A stretch of 64,000 bases of DNA from Dyella choica (GTDB taxonomy: Bacteria; Pseudomonadota; Gammaproteobacteria; Xanthomonadales; Rhodanobacteraceae), in the NCBI RefSeq assembly GCF_003977665.1, contig NZ_RYYV01000003.1, positions 124,001-188,000 of the forward strand, given 5' to 3'. Of the stretch, positions 1-7,934 are shown piece by piece (position 1 is the stretch's first letter; every line of letters begins with the position of its first letter). The position numbers were made by a program, and so were the translations under genes. The notes beneath the pieces were generated by a model. It searched no databases and was not told the origin of the DNA. It saw only the letters and a list, made by a program, of their open reading frames with translations.

Positions 1-2615
1 AGGTAGTGCTTTGCCGCCACCATCGGCTGATCCAGTGGTTCGCCGTGCCATGCCCAATCCAGCAGCGCGCGCGCGATGCTGTTGATGCTGGATACACTCA
101 CCGGTATCGAACGGATCTCGTACTGGCGTGCGTTATCCAGCTCGCTCTGTTTGATCGGCGCGGTCTGCATCTGGACCAGGTTCTGGCGGATCAGCGTATT
201 GACGGGGGCGACCTTGTCCGGGTCGCTGCCGTACTGCACGTAGAAGATCGAGCGCGAACGGTCGAAATGCATGCCCGAGCCCGCGCCGTAGGCATAACCA
301 TGCTTCACCCGGATATCGGTCATCAGGCGTGAAGCGAAGCCATTGCCGCCCAGCACGTTGTTGCCAAGCTGCAAGGCATAGCGATCCGGGTTGTGCATGG
401 TGAGATCGAGCATCTGGCCCATCAGCACCTGGTCCTGCGAGGCGTACGAGTTGTCGATCACCACGTAGCCGGCCGGATTGACGGCGACCGGCTTGGACAC
501 GACGTCCGGCTTCGCGCCTTGCGCATTCCACTGGCCGAAGTAGCGCTCCACCGTGGCCTTCGCCAGTTCGGGTGTGACGTCGCCTACCACTACGATGGTG
601 GCGAGGTCGGGTCGATAGGTGCTGGCGTGATAATCCTTGACGTCCTGCAAGCTCAATGCCCCGATCGTATCGGGCGTAGGCAGGCGCAGATCCGGATCGC
701 CCGCCGGCAGCAGGCCGGCACGCAGCGCCTTCATCATCTTGTACTGCGGCGACTGCATTTCACCGGCCAGGGCGCGCGCCAGCGTTCCCTGCTGCACGGT
801 GAAGCCTTGCTGCGGCAAGGCAGGATGGAGTTCGTTGTCGGCCAGCAGTTGCATCGCGCGATCGAAGTGCTCGCTGAGCGCCGCCACTTCGAAATCGGTG
901 CCGCCGGTTTCGGTGGCGGAAACATCGTCCAGCGCCTTGTGGAAGGCATCGCGATCCAGCGTGGTGGAACCGTAGTCGAACAGCGAACCGAGCAGGCGCG
1001 CCACGCCTTCCTTGCCGGCAGGCTCCTGCAGTTTCGGATTGTTGTCGATGTGGCCCACCACCGTGACGGTCTTGCTGATGCTCGACGGCTGCACGATCAG
1101 TCGGATGCCGTTGTCCAGCTTCATTTCCACGGGCGCCAGCGTCCAGCGCGGCATTTCCAGCTTGCTCAGCTTTTGCGCGGCCCATGCCGGAAGCGGCGCG
1201 TCCAGCTTTTCGTTGCTGTTGAAGGATTCGGAGCCGCCAAAGCCGTTGCTGTCCGGCGGACGCTGGCCGTTCGGGTTGGGTGTGAGCACCACCGTTACGC
1301 GCTCTGCAGGTTTCAGGTACTGGTGCGCGATGCGGTTGACATCGTCCACCGTGACCTGGCGGATCTGCTCTTCCGCCTCTTCCGGCGAATTCAGGCCCAT
1401 CCACGCAATGGCCTGAGACCAGGCGCTGGCCAGCGTCACCGCGCTGTTCTTGTTGAATTGCGCCTGCGCGATTTCCGAGCGCTTGGATGCCTCGACCAGA
1501 TCGGCGGGCACGCCGTTCTTCAGGAGGTCATCGATCACGCCATCCAGGTCCGCTTGCGCGCGGCCGGCATCCCCACCTTTGGGAAAACCGACTTCGATCA
1601 CACCAACCCCGCCATAACTGAAAGGCTGCAATTGCGCGTTGGTGCTGAGCACCTTGCCTTGTGCTGCCAGCTGGGAAAGCGAGCTGCGCGCATTGGTGAG
1701 CACATCCAGCAGCACCTGCGCGGCGGCGTTGTCTTTGTCCATCATGCCTGGCATGCGATACATGAACTGCACCGAGCCGGTGCCGTGCGGCGTGGTGGCG
1801 GCGATCGTTTCGGGCTTCACCGGCTGCAGTTTCAACGGCTGGCGCGCGGGAGTGGCGCCCTTGGCAATCTTGCCGAACAGCTGTTGCACCTTCGCCAGTG
1901 TTTGCTGTGGGTCCACGTCGCCCACGATCACCAGCAGGGCGTTGTTGGGCGTGTACCAATCCTTGTAGAACTTCTGCAGGTTTTGCGCGGTGGTCTGGTC
2001 GAACGACGGACGCGTGCCGAGCGGATCGTCGGCATAGCCGGTACCGGCGTAGAGAATGCGCTCGGCCTTTTGGAAGGCGAGGAACTCCGGCTGCGAGATG
2101 TCGCGCGACACTTCCTGTTCGATCGCGCCGCGCTCGCGCTCCCAATCCTGCTTGGTGAGCAGCGCACCGTTCATGCGGGTCGATTCGATGTGCAGCAGCA
2201 AGTCCAGGTAATTCGACGGCGCCACGAAGTAGTACTGGGTGGCATCGTTGGTGGTGAAGGCGTTGTTGTCCGCCCCCATCTTGCCGGTCATTTCGTTGAG
2301 CTGCGCGCCGGTCAGTCCCCAGCTGTCGCGAAACATCATGTGCTCCAGCGCATGCGCGGTGCCGGGGTAGCCCTGCGGCGTCTGGTAGCCGCCGGCAAGA
2401 TAGGTGATCTGCGTGGTGACCATGGGGGAAAGCGTTTCACGCACGATCACCACGCGCATGCCGTTATCGAGGGTGCTTCGCAGCACATTGCCGTCGTTGG
2501 CGACGGCCTTGGAGGCCGCGGTGGCGTCGGCACGGGCCGCCGGGATGCTGGCACCCGCCAGCCCCATACCCAGCAACAGGCTCCACGCCAACGTCTTGAA
2601 AGGGCTCGACAGCAT
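1..2615 (-). CDS. M16 family zinc metallopeptidase (partial, cut by window edge)
   Basis: An exported insulinase/pitrilysin-family peptidase that degrades peptides in the periplasm or at the envelope. The frame is open from the start at 2615 to the left edge (about 871 codons seen, C-terminus missing). The N-terminus is a Sec signal peptide with a hydrophobic core ending near residue 26. The inverted zinc motif HALEH (HxxEH) lies at residues 88-92, in the active N-terminal M16 domain. A second M16 half begins around residue 430 and lacks HxxEH, which is usual for tandem-domain members of about 900-950 residues. The start is backed by an AAGGAA ribosome site a few bases upstream. The gene is divergent from the YbjQ gene. 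The opposite strand carries a long but meaningless open frame. Family assignment is firm; the substrate is unknown. Confidence 0.93.
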   Translation of the reverse strand, partial: MLSSPFKTLAWSLLLGMGLAGASIPAARADATAASKAVANDGNVLRSTLDNGMRVVIVRETLSPMVTTQITYLAGGYQTPQGYPGTAHALEHMMFRDSWGLTGAQLNEMTGKMGADNNAFTTNDATQYYFVAPSNYLDLLLHIESTRMNGALLTKQDWERERGAIEQEVSRDISQPEFLAFQKAERILYAGTGYADDPLGTRPSFDQTTAQNLQKFYKDWYTPNNALLVIVGDVDPQQTLAKVQQLFGKIAKGATPARQPLKLQPVKPETIAATTPHGTGSVQFMYRMPGMMDKDNAAAQVLLDVLTNARSSLSQLAAQGKVLSTNAQLQPFSYGGVGVIEVGFPKGGDAGRAQADLDGVIDDLLKNGVPADLVEASKRSEIAQAQFNKNSAVTLASAWSQAIAWMGLNSPEEAEEQIRQVTVDDVNRIAHQYLKPAERVTVVLTPNPNGQRPPDSNGFGGSESFNSNEKLDAPLPAWAAQKLSKLEMPRWTLAPVEMKLDNGIRLIVQPSSISKTVTVVGHIDNNPKLQEPAGKEGVARLLGSLFDYGSTTLDRDAFHKALDDVSATETGGTDFEVAALSEHFDRAMQLLADNELHPALPQQGFTVQQGTLARALAGEMQSPQYKMMKALRAGLLPAGDPDLRLPTPDTIGALSLQDVKDYHASTYRPDLATIVVVGDVTPELAKATVERYFGQWNAQGAKPDVVSKPVAVNPAGYVVIDNSYASQDQVLMGQMLDLTMHNPDRYALQLGNNVLGGNGFASRLMTDIRVKHGYAYGAGSGMHFDRSRSIFYVQYGSDPDKVAPVNTLIRQNLVQMQTAPIKQSELDNARQYEIRSIPVSVSSINSIARALLDWAWHGEPLDQPMVAAKHY

Positions 2616-2756
2616 GTTCGGATTCCTTAAGAGGGACAACTTTAGACCGCTGGATGTTGCCATAGTGCCGCGCATCTGCCTAAGTGCCGGATGAGACGCG
2701 CGCGTAGGGCAAAGGCGGAGTATCGTGCGTGAAAATTCCACGAAGGGAGCGAAACC

Positions 2757-3080
2757 ATGTTGGTGGTGACAACCGAGAATGTTCCGGGCCATCAGGTGGT
2801 CCAGGTGAAGGGGCAGGTATTCGGCGTGGTGGTGCGCAGCCGGGGTATCGGCGGCAACGTGATGGCCGGCCTGCGCTCGCTGGTCGGCGGCGAGATCCAC
2901 GAATACACCCAGATGCTGGAAGAAGCCCGCCGCCACGCGCTGGATCGCCTGGTCGCCAACGCCAAGCTGATGGGCGCGAACGCGGTGGTGATGATGCGCT
3001 TCGATTCGGCCGAAATCGGCCAGACCATGAGCGAGATCGTGGCCTACGGCACGGCCGTGGTGCTGGATCCGCCGACCTGA
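2757..3080 (+). CDS. YbjQ/UPF0145 family heavy-metal-binding-domain protein
   Basis: A 107-residue cytosolic protein of the YbjQ (UPF0145) family, which forms small beta-rich oligomers of unknown physiological role; the 'heavy-metal-binding' name is historical. The family features visible are the N-terminal TTENVPGH segment, the central SRGIGGN...LVGGE core, and a C-terminal ANAVVMMRFDSAE strand with GTAVVL at the end. The length equals the family norm of about 105 residues. A GGGAG ribosome site precedes the ATG. The next gene starts 3 bases after the stop, so the two form a translationally close pair. No cysteine or histidine cluster is visible that would prove metal binding. Confidence 0.9.
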   Translation: MLVVTTENVPGHQVVQVKGQVFGVVVRSRGIGGNVMAGLRSLVGGEIHEYTQMLEEARRHALDRLVANAKLMGANAVVMMRFDSAEIGQTMSEIVAYGTAVVLDPPT

Positions 3081-3083
3081 GCC

Positions 3084-3392
3084 ATGTTGCCCGTCGTGCT
3101 GTACGTGATCGGTAGCCTGCTGCTGGTAGGGGCTGGCATTGCCGTCCTGACCGGGGTCATGGTGGCCTTGCTGCCGCAGCTCATCTTTGGCGGCTTGCTG
3201 CTGGTGGTGGGGCTGGCGATCGAACGCTGGCGCTACAAGCCGCTCCTGCGCGGTGGCCCGGATCCACGCTGGGAGGACACCGGAGAGCGTTTCATCGATC
3301 CAGCCAGCGGGCAGCTCACCGCGGTGTATTTCGACCCCCAGCGCGGGGAGCGGCACTACGTGGTGGTCGACGAGCAGGAGCAGCCGCGCTAG
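3084..3392 (+). CDS. small inner-membrane protein, partner of the YbjQ gene
   Basis: A 102-residue hypothetical protein with two predicted membrane helices (about residues 4-22 and 27-46) followed by a hydrophilic cytosolic tail of about 55 residues rich in Arg, Asp and Pro. The tail contains a repeated pattern of short beta-like segments (ERFIDPASG, AVYFDPQRGERHYVVV). It starts only 3 bases after the upstream YbjQ stop and is surely co-transcribed with it. I do not recognise a named family. The fixed pairing suggests a membrane anchor or partner for the YbjQ protein, which is inference. Confidence 0.8.
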   Translation: MLPVVLYVIGSLLLVGAGIAVLTGVMVALLPQLIFGGLLLVVGLAIERWRYKPLLRGGPDPRWEDTGERFIDPASGQLTAVYFDPQRGERHYVVVDEQEQPR

Positions 3393-3400
3393 GTACTCTG

Positions 3401-3475
3401 TGTAGGCTGGGATGAAAATCCCAGCATCGCGCGCTGGTAAGCATGGCAATGCTGGGTTTCGCAACCCAGCCTACG
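3401..3475. repeat. intergenic palindromic repeat, GTAGGCTGGGAT family, long form
   Basis: This copy begins TGTAGGCTGGGATG and ends AACCCAGCCTACG, so the ends are inverted repeats. An internal pair (AAAATCCCAGC and GCAATGCTGGG) gives a second stem. The same element recurs at 5131, 16998, 20041, 44819, 54561 and 55296, always between genes. Here it sits between the YbjQ operon and murJ. Confidence 0.85.
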
Positions 3476-3526
3476 TCCCTGCCGACAATGCTAACCTTGT
3501 CGTTTGTCCAGCCAAGCCATCAACCC

Positions 3527-5107
3527 ATGACAAAAAACGCAGGCCGCGGCCATGCTCTGCTGGTCGGCGCAGGCATTCTTTGCAGCCGCCTGTTCGGCCT
3601 GGTGCGGCAGCGCGTGTTCTCGCATTATTTCGGCCTGTCCGATGCCGCGGACATTTTCAGCGCTGCGCTGCGGGTGCCGAACTTCCTGCAGAACCTGTTC
3701 GGGGAGGGGGTGCTTTCGGCCTCCTTCATTCCGGTGTACGCGCGCCTGCTGGCGCAGCACAAGCAGGAGGAAGCCGATCGTCTGGCCGGCGCGATCTTCG
3801 CGATTCTTGCGCTGATCATCTCCCTCATCGTTGCCTTAGGGATACTGGCCACGCCGTATTTGCTGTGGCTGATCGCGCCCGGCTATACGGGTGAAAAGCG
3901 CGAACTCACCATCCTGATCGTGCGTATTCTTTTTCCCGGTACCGGCATCCTGGTGTGGTCGGCGTGGTGTCTGGGAATACTCAACAGCCACCACAAGTTC
4001 TTTCTCTCCTATGCGGCGCCGGTGATCTGGAATCTCTGCATGATCCTCAGCATGCTGATCTTCCGTCACCTGGAGGCGAACCGCCTGATCGTGTACCTGG
4101 CGTGGGGCACGGTGCTGGGCTGCCTGCTGCAGTTCCTGGTGCAACTGGGACCGGTGCTGAAATTGGTGCCGACCCTGCGCCTGCGTCTGGATATGCAGAG
4201 CCTGCACGTGAAGCAGGTGGGCGGAAGTTTCCTGGGCGTGGCGATCGGACGTGGCGTGGTGCAGATCAGCGCCTTCGTCGACCAGGCCATTTCGACGCTG
4301 CTGGGCAGCGGTGCCGTGGCGGGCATGACGACCGCAGCGTCGATCAACCTGCTGCCGGTAAGCTTGTTCGGCATGGCGGTTTCCGCGTCGGAATTGCCGA
4401 CGCTTTCGCGCATGGCGGGTGATCATGTCGATGCCGAGGTGGCGGCAAAGCTCTCCGCGCGCCTCAACAACGGCCTGGAACGCATCGCCTTCTTCATCGT
4501 ACCGTCCGCGATGGCGTTCTTTGCGTTAGGGAATGTGATCGTGGCGGCGCTGTACCAAACCGGCGCATTCACAACCAAGGATTCGTATTACGTCTGGGCG
4601 ATCCTCGCCGGCTCGGGTGTGGGCCTGCTTGCCTCCACCTTCGGCCGCCTGTATTCGTCCACTTACTACGCACTGCGCGATACGCGCACGCCGCTGCGCT
4701 TTGCGATGGTGCGGCTAGCCTTTACCGTGGTGCTAGGACTGGCGAGTGCCTTGCTGATTCCCAAGGCTTTGGGCATTCCCATGCAGTGGGGCGCAGTCGG
4801 TCTGACTGCTTCGGCCGGCGTTGCGGGATGGATCGAGTTTCATCTGCTGCGCAGGAAGATGAACCAGAACCTCGGTCCCACAGGCATCGCGTTATTGCTG
4901 ATGGCCAAGCTGTGGATCGCGGCAGGCGTCGCGGCGTTGGCGGCCTGCGTGGTCGAACACTACATGCCCGCCTGGGGGCCAATCCTCACGGCCACGCTGG
5001 TATTGTCGACGTACGGGATCGCCTATTTTGCGGTGACATTTCAACTTCATATCCCAACATGCAGGGAAGTCGTACAGAAGCTGATGCGCCGGTTTGGCCT
5101 CGGCTGA
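3527..5107 (+). CDS. murJ: lipid II flippase MurJ (MviN)
   Basis: A polytopic inner-membrane protein of the MOP superfamily that flips undecaprenyl-linked peptidoglycan precursor (lipid II) to the periplasmic face. The 526-residue product shows about 14 hydrophobic helices. It has the MurJ N-terminal signature (SRLFGLVRQRVFSHYFG), the ADIFSAALRVPNFLQNLFGEG loop region typical of MviN, and the conserved helix 7-8 segment around ISAFVDQAISTLLGSG. The start chosen is the ATG at 3527. A frame open from 3443 would translate through the intergenic repeat and add an uncharacteristic leader; an ATG at 3489 is another possibility. The final helix is followed by a short basic tail, as in other proteobacterial MurJ. 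Confidence 0.95.
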   Translation: MTKNAGRGHALLVGAGILCSRLFGLVRQRVFSHYFGLSDAADIFSAALRVPNFLQNLFGEGVLSASFIPVYARLLAQHKQEEADRLAGAIFAILALIISLIVALGILATPYLLWLIAPGYTGEKRELTILIVRILFPGTGILVWSAWCLGILNSHHKFFLSYAAPVIWNLCMILSMLIFRHLEANRLIVYLAWGTVLGCLLQFLVQLGPVLKLVPTLRLRLDMQSLHVKQVGGSFLGVAIGRGVVQISAFVDQAISTLLGSGAVAGMTTAASINLLPVSLFGMAVSASELPTLSRMAGDHVDAEVAAKLSARLNNGLERIAFFIVPSAMAFFALGNVIVAALYQTGAFTTKDSYYVWAILAGSGVGLLASTFGRLYSSTYYALRDTRTPLRFAMVRLAFTVVLGLASALLIPKALGIPMQWGAVGLTASAGVAGWIEFHLLRRKMNQNLGPTGIALLLMAKLWIAAGVAALAACVVEHYMPAWGPILTATLVLSTYGIAYFAVTFQLHIPTCREVVQKLMRRFGLG

Positions 5108-5130
5108 TCATAAGGTTTAGTAGCGCATGG

Positions 5131-5200
5131 CGTAGGCTGGGATGACAATCCCAGCTCTGTGTGCAGTCCCCAGTTACCGGGATTTTCATCCCGGCCGACG
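5131..5200. repeat. intergenic palindromic repeat, short variant
   Basis: The left arm CGTAGGCTGGGATG...ATCCCAGC matches the family. The right arm is diverged (ACCGGGATTTTCATCCCGG forms its own stem). It lies downstream of murJ. Confidence 0.75.
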
Positions 5201-5242
5201 GCGTCACCTTACGCTGCGGCATGGATAAGCCCTCTAGTGCGC
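5201..5242. repeat. degenerate direct repeat, copy 1
   Basis: The segment GCGTCACCTTACGCT...GGATAAG...CTCT..GTGCG is repeated with about 80% identity (by eye, with small gaps) at 6549-6591. The two copies bracket the metzincin gene. There is no coding potential, and the function is unknown. Confidence 0.5.
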
Positions 5243-5408
5243 AGCAATACGCCTGTCTAGCCTGACCGGGTGGGCGGCAGCGTCTGTTCAGTCGCAAAAA
5301 CGTAACTCAACAACATGACTGTTGAGACGTCCGCTCCGATTCGATTAATCGCTTCCCAAGGCAGGTACGCACACGCGATCCGTCACAATATCATGCAAGG
5401 AGATGCTC

Positions 5409-6335
5409 ATGAAGCGCTTAGTATGGTTGTTCCTGATTTTTCATTGCATGCCATGCATGGCCCATACGGGCAACACAGTTCAAATTTTTCGTATGTCAAA
5501 TAATCAATTTTACAGCGTGCCGCTGATGTATCACTCATTGGTCCAATACTATATAGACCCAAATGCGACCAATGTGACTTTTGAATTTCGCGGGCACACT
5601 TACACGGTCGATACCCGGCGTTATATGGAAGGAGCCATGAACCAATGGATGAACGCTACGGTGGGGCTGGACTTTCCCCTGAATTTTTCGCCCGTCACCA
5701 CGGTGACGCAAGCAAATCTAGTCATCTCCGCCATCTTCAATGAGCAAGACGTCCCTGGTTGGGTACCGCCCAATGCTGATGGTTATGCGTTCCCTCGGGA
5801 TGCGAATCATCCATTCGCTCGAGTGGCTTTGATTGCAAATAGAATTCCGCAATCGCTTGAAGATTGTATGGACGTGTCCGAGTATTCGGTCGATGCTTTA
5901 ATCAGAATTTGGTTTAGAAATTTCTTTATCCATGAGGTAGGGCACACCTTGGGTTTTGACCATCCTGGCCATGAGGGTGCCGGCGAGACGCAGCACGGCA
6001 TCTTGCCCAATGTCTATTTTCAAGTTCACCTCGACCATGCTGCGGATTACGAGATACCGCACATCATGACCCGCAGCATCACCGAATATATTACCGATCG
6101 CGAAGACGAGCTGGGCCGTCCTGTGACTGAGGCCGATGTCGTCATTTCCCCAGTAGAAGTCGCTGCATTTCGCTATGCGATGACCGCGCTCGCGGGGGTA
6201 TGCGAGCCTCCCCATACCGCTTTCCCATCGCGCGGCTCCACCAAAGCTGCTCAAGTGGATGGAGCCGGTTCCGTGCGTTGCTCATGGGGGCAGCCGGGAA
6301 TCGTTTCCGCCGTTGGGTCGCTATTGTTGAATTAG
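5409..6335 (+). CDS. exported metzincin-type zinc metalloprotease
   Basis: A 308-residue protein with a Sec signal peptide (MKRLVWLFLIF core, cleavage near residue 18 after CMA) and a matrixin/metzincin zinc site. HEVGHTLGFDH (residues 175-185) gives the three His ligands H175, H179 and H185 and the catalytic Glu176. PHIMTRS downstream fits the Met-turn. The region before it (VDTRRYMEGAMNQWMNATVG) resembles the helix preceding the metzincin sheet. The start at 5409 is preferred over 5403 because AAGGAG at 5397-5402 then has 6-base spacing. Codon use is less GC-rich than the neighbours, and degenerate repeats flank the gene. The role is unknown; processing or degradation of extracellular proteins is likely. 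Family assignment is good; the subfamily is not resolved. Confidence 0.82.
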   Translation: MKRLVWLFLIFHCMPCMAHTGNTVQIFRMSNNQFYSVPLMYHSLVQYYIDPNATNVTFEFRGHTYTVDTRRYMEGAMNQWMNATVGLDFPLNFSPVTTVTQANLVISAIFNEQDVPGWVPPNADGYAFPRDANHPFARVALIANRIPQSLEDCMDVSEYSVDALIRIWFRNFFIHEVGHTLGFDHPGHEGAGETQHGILPNVYFQVHLDHAADYEIPHIMTRSITEYITDREDELGRPVTEADVVISPVEVAAFRYAMTALAGVCEPPHTAFPSRGSTKAAQVDGAGSVRCSWGQPGIVSAVGSLLLN

Positions 6336-6659
6336 CCACAACAACTGAGTGTGCAAGCGTTGGCCCGTAATTTCGGTGCCTGCAGGTGCCTCATGATGCC
6401 CGGATTATTGGGTGCCTCGGCGATGAGCGGCGGGGCAATGGAACGCCCTACAAAAATGGTGTTCTTGTTACGCGCTGGCACGCTCGGTGCGATCATTTTG
6501 GAAGACGTCGTGTAGGTTAGCTTCGATTTGATCAGTCTCGCGGTGTCGGCATCACCTTACGCTTCGAAGCGGATAAGGACTCTCGCGTGCGTTCCAACGC
6601 TCCTTCAACCTAACGGCTGGAATGGCTGCGGCCGTTTAATCGGAGGGGAGGCGTAGGTT
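6336..6659. other. 324-base intergenic region before the peptide-export operon
   Basis: No convincing gene is present. It holds the second copy of the degenerate repeat (6549-6591) and, at its end, the strong GGAGGGGAG ribosome site for the HlyD gene. A 40-codon frame at 6393-6515 contains a Gly-Gly pair but does not fit a double-glycine leader. Confidence 0.6.
6549..6591. repeat. degenerate direct repeat, copy 2
   Basis: GCATCACCTTACGCT...GGATAAG...CTCTCGCGTGCG matches 5201-5242 in the same orientation. It lies about 70 bases before the HlyD start. Confidence 0.5.
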
Positions 6660-7934
6660 GTGTCGAGGGTATCGTTGTTCCGATCGGAAGCACTGGAAGC
6701 CAAGCGTGGAGAATGGCTCGGCTCCATACTCATCGCGGCTCCAGTTTCACGTTGGGCCTGGGCTCTCCTCGCGATAACTTTCGCGACCGCGCTGCTCTTG
6801 TTTCTGATGTTAGGTCACTACACCCGCCGCGAAGCCGTTAGTGGCCAATTGGTGCCCACAGCTGGTTTGCTGACCCTGTCCGCCTCAGGCGCCGGGCTCG
6901 TGACGCGTGTCTGGGTGCGAGATGGCCAGAAGGTCAAGCAGGGTGAGCCGCTGATCGAAATCTCCGGCGAGCAGAACAGTGTCGCATTGGGTGACACGCA
7001 TGCCTTGGTCAGCCAGCAACTGGAAGCACAACGGATCCGCTTGCAGGCCGACCTGGAAACACAAGCATTACTGTCCTCGCAGCAAGCGACTGCCCTACGT
7101 GACAAAGCGGCGTTGCTGCGAGCGCAGCTGGATCAGATCGCAGGCCAGCTCGCCATTCAGGAAAAGCAGGCGGATAGCGCTGAAGCCTTGCTGGAGCGAA
7201 TCAAGCCCTTGGGGGCCAAGGGCTACGTTTCGGCATTCCAGATTCAACAGCAGCAGACCGCGGCCTACGATGCACAAGCGCAATACAAAGCCCTGCTGCG
7301 CCAAGAACTGGATACCCGTCAACTACTGGATGCAACGCAACAACAGCTCTCGCAAATACCACTGGACGCGGCAACCAAGCGTAATGGCACCGAACGACAA
7401 TTGGCCGAGGTAAGCCAGTCCGTCGCTCAGAACGAAGCCTTGCGCGCCGTGGTGATTCGCGCACCGCGTGATGGCGTTGTGTCGGCGATATTGTTCAAGG
7501 AAGGTCAAATGGTCGCCGCAGGGCAGCCCGTGCTGTCTCTGCTGCCCTCCGGTTCGGTTCTGCAAGCGCAACTGCTAGTGCCATCAAGGGCGGTAGGCTT
7601 CATCGAGCCGGGCAACCGCGTGGTACTTCGGTATGCAGCCTTCCCCTATCAAAAGTTCGGCCAGCATTTCGGCAAGGTAGCCGAGATCTCACGCAGCGCG
7701 TTGACCACCCCTGAAGTGGAAGCGTTGACCGGTCGGCAACCGCAGGAGCCGCTGTATCGCATCCAGGTGGCCCTCGATAGCCAGCGGGTCATGGCCTACG
7801 GGAAGCCGGAGGCCGTAAAGCCCGGTATGGCGGTGGATGCCGACATTCTTATGGAGAAACGCACGCTGCTCGAATGGGTGTTCGAGCCGCTGTATGGCAT
7901 CGCGCATCATCTGTGGGGAGGTGAACATGGCTGA
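6660..7934 (+). CDS. HlyD-family periplasmic adaptor of a peptide ABC exporter
   Basis: A 424-residue membrane fusion protein that links the inner-membrane ABC exporter to an outer-membrane channel. It has a short cytosolic N-terminus, one membrane helix (about residues 33-58), and a lipoyl-like half motif (VWVRDGQKVKQGEPLIEI). A long coiled-coil hairpin rich in Gln, Leu and Ala follows (about residues 120-255), then the second lipoyl half (IRAPRDGVVSAILFKEGQ) and beta-barrel domains. The start is GTG at 6660, with GGAGGGGAG about 10 bases upstream. The last 8 bases overlap the next gene, indicating translational coupling with the C39-ABC exporter. Adaptors of this type (CvaA/MchE-like) serve microcin and bacteriocin export. 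Confidence 0.92.
   Translation: MSRVSLFRSEALEAKRGEWLGSILIAAPVSRWAWALLAITFATALLLFLMLGHYTRREAVSGQLVPTAGLLTLSASGAGLVTRVWVRDGQKVKQGEPLIEISGEQNSVALGDTHALVSQQLEAQRIRLQADLETQALLSSQQATALRDKAALLRAQLDQIAGQLAIQEKQADSAEALLERIKPLGAKGYVSAFQIQQQQTAAYDAQAQYKALLRQELDTRQLLDATQQQLSQIPLDAATKRNGTERQLAEVSQSVAQNEALRAVVIRAPRDGVVSAILFKEGQMVAAGQPVLSLLPSGSVLQAQLLVPSRAVGFIEPGNRVVLRYAAFPYQKFGQHFGKVAEISRSALTTPEVEALTGRQPQEPLYRIQVALDSQRVMAYGKPEAVKPGMAVDADILMEKRTLLEWVFEPLYGIAHHLWGGEHG

Noticed and set aside
393-2630. 745-codon open frame on the plus strand
   Set aside because: It lies antisense to the M16 peptidase, whose HxxEH motif and signal peptide are clear. The frame's product is His/Arg/Gln-rich and not protein-like, a typical shadow in GC-rich DNA.
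6393-6515. 40-residue frame with an internal Ser-Gly-Gly, considered as a second double-glycine peptide
   Set aside because: Leader positions -7, -8 and -12 do not fit the rule, the ribosome site is weak, and composition is not peptide-like.
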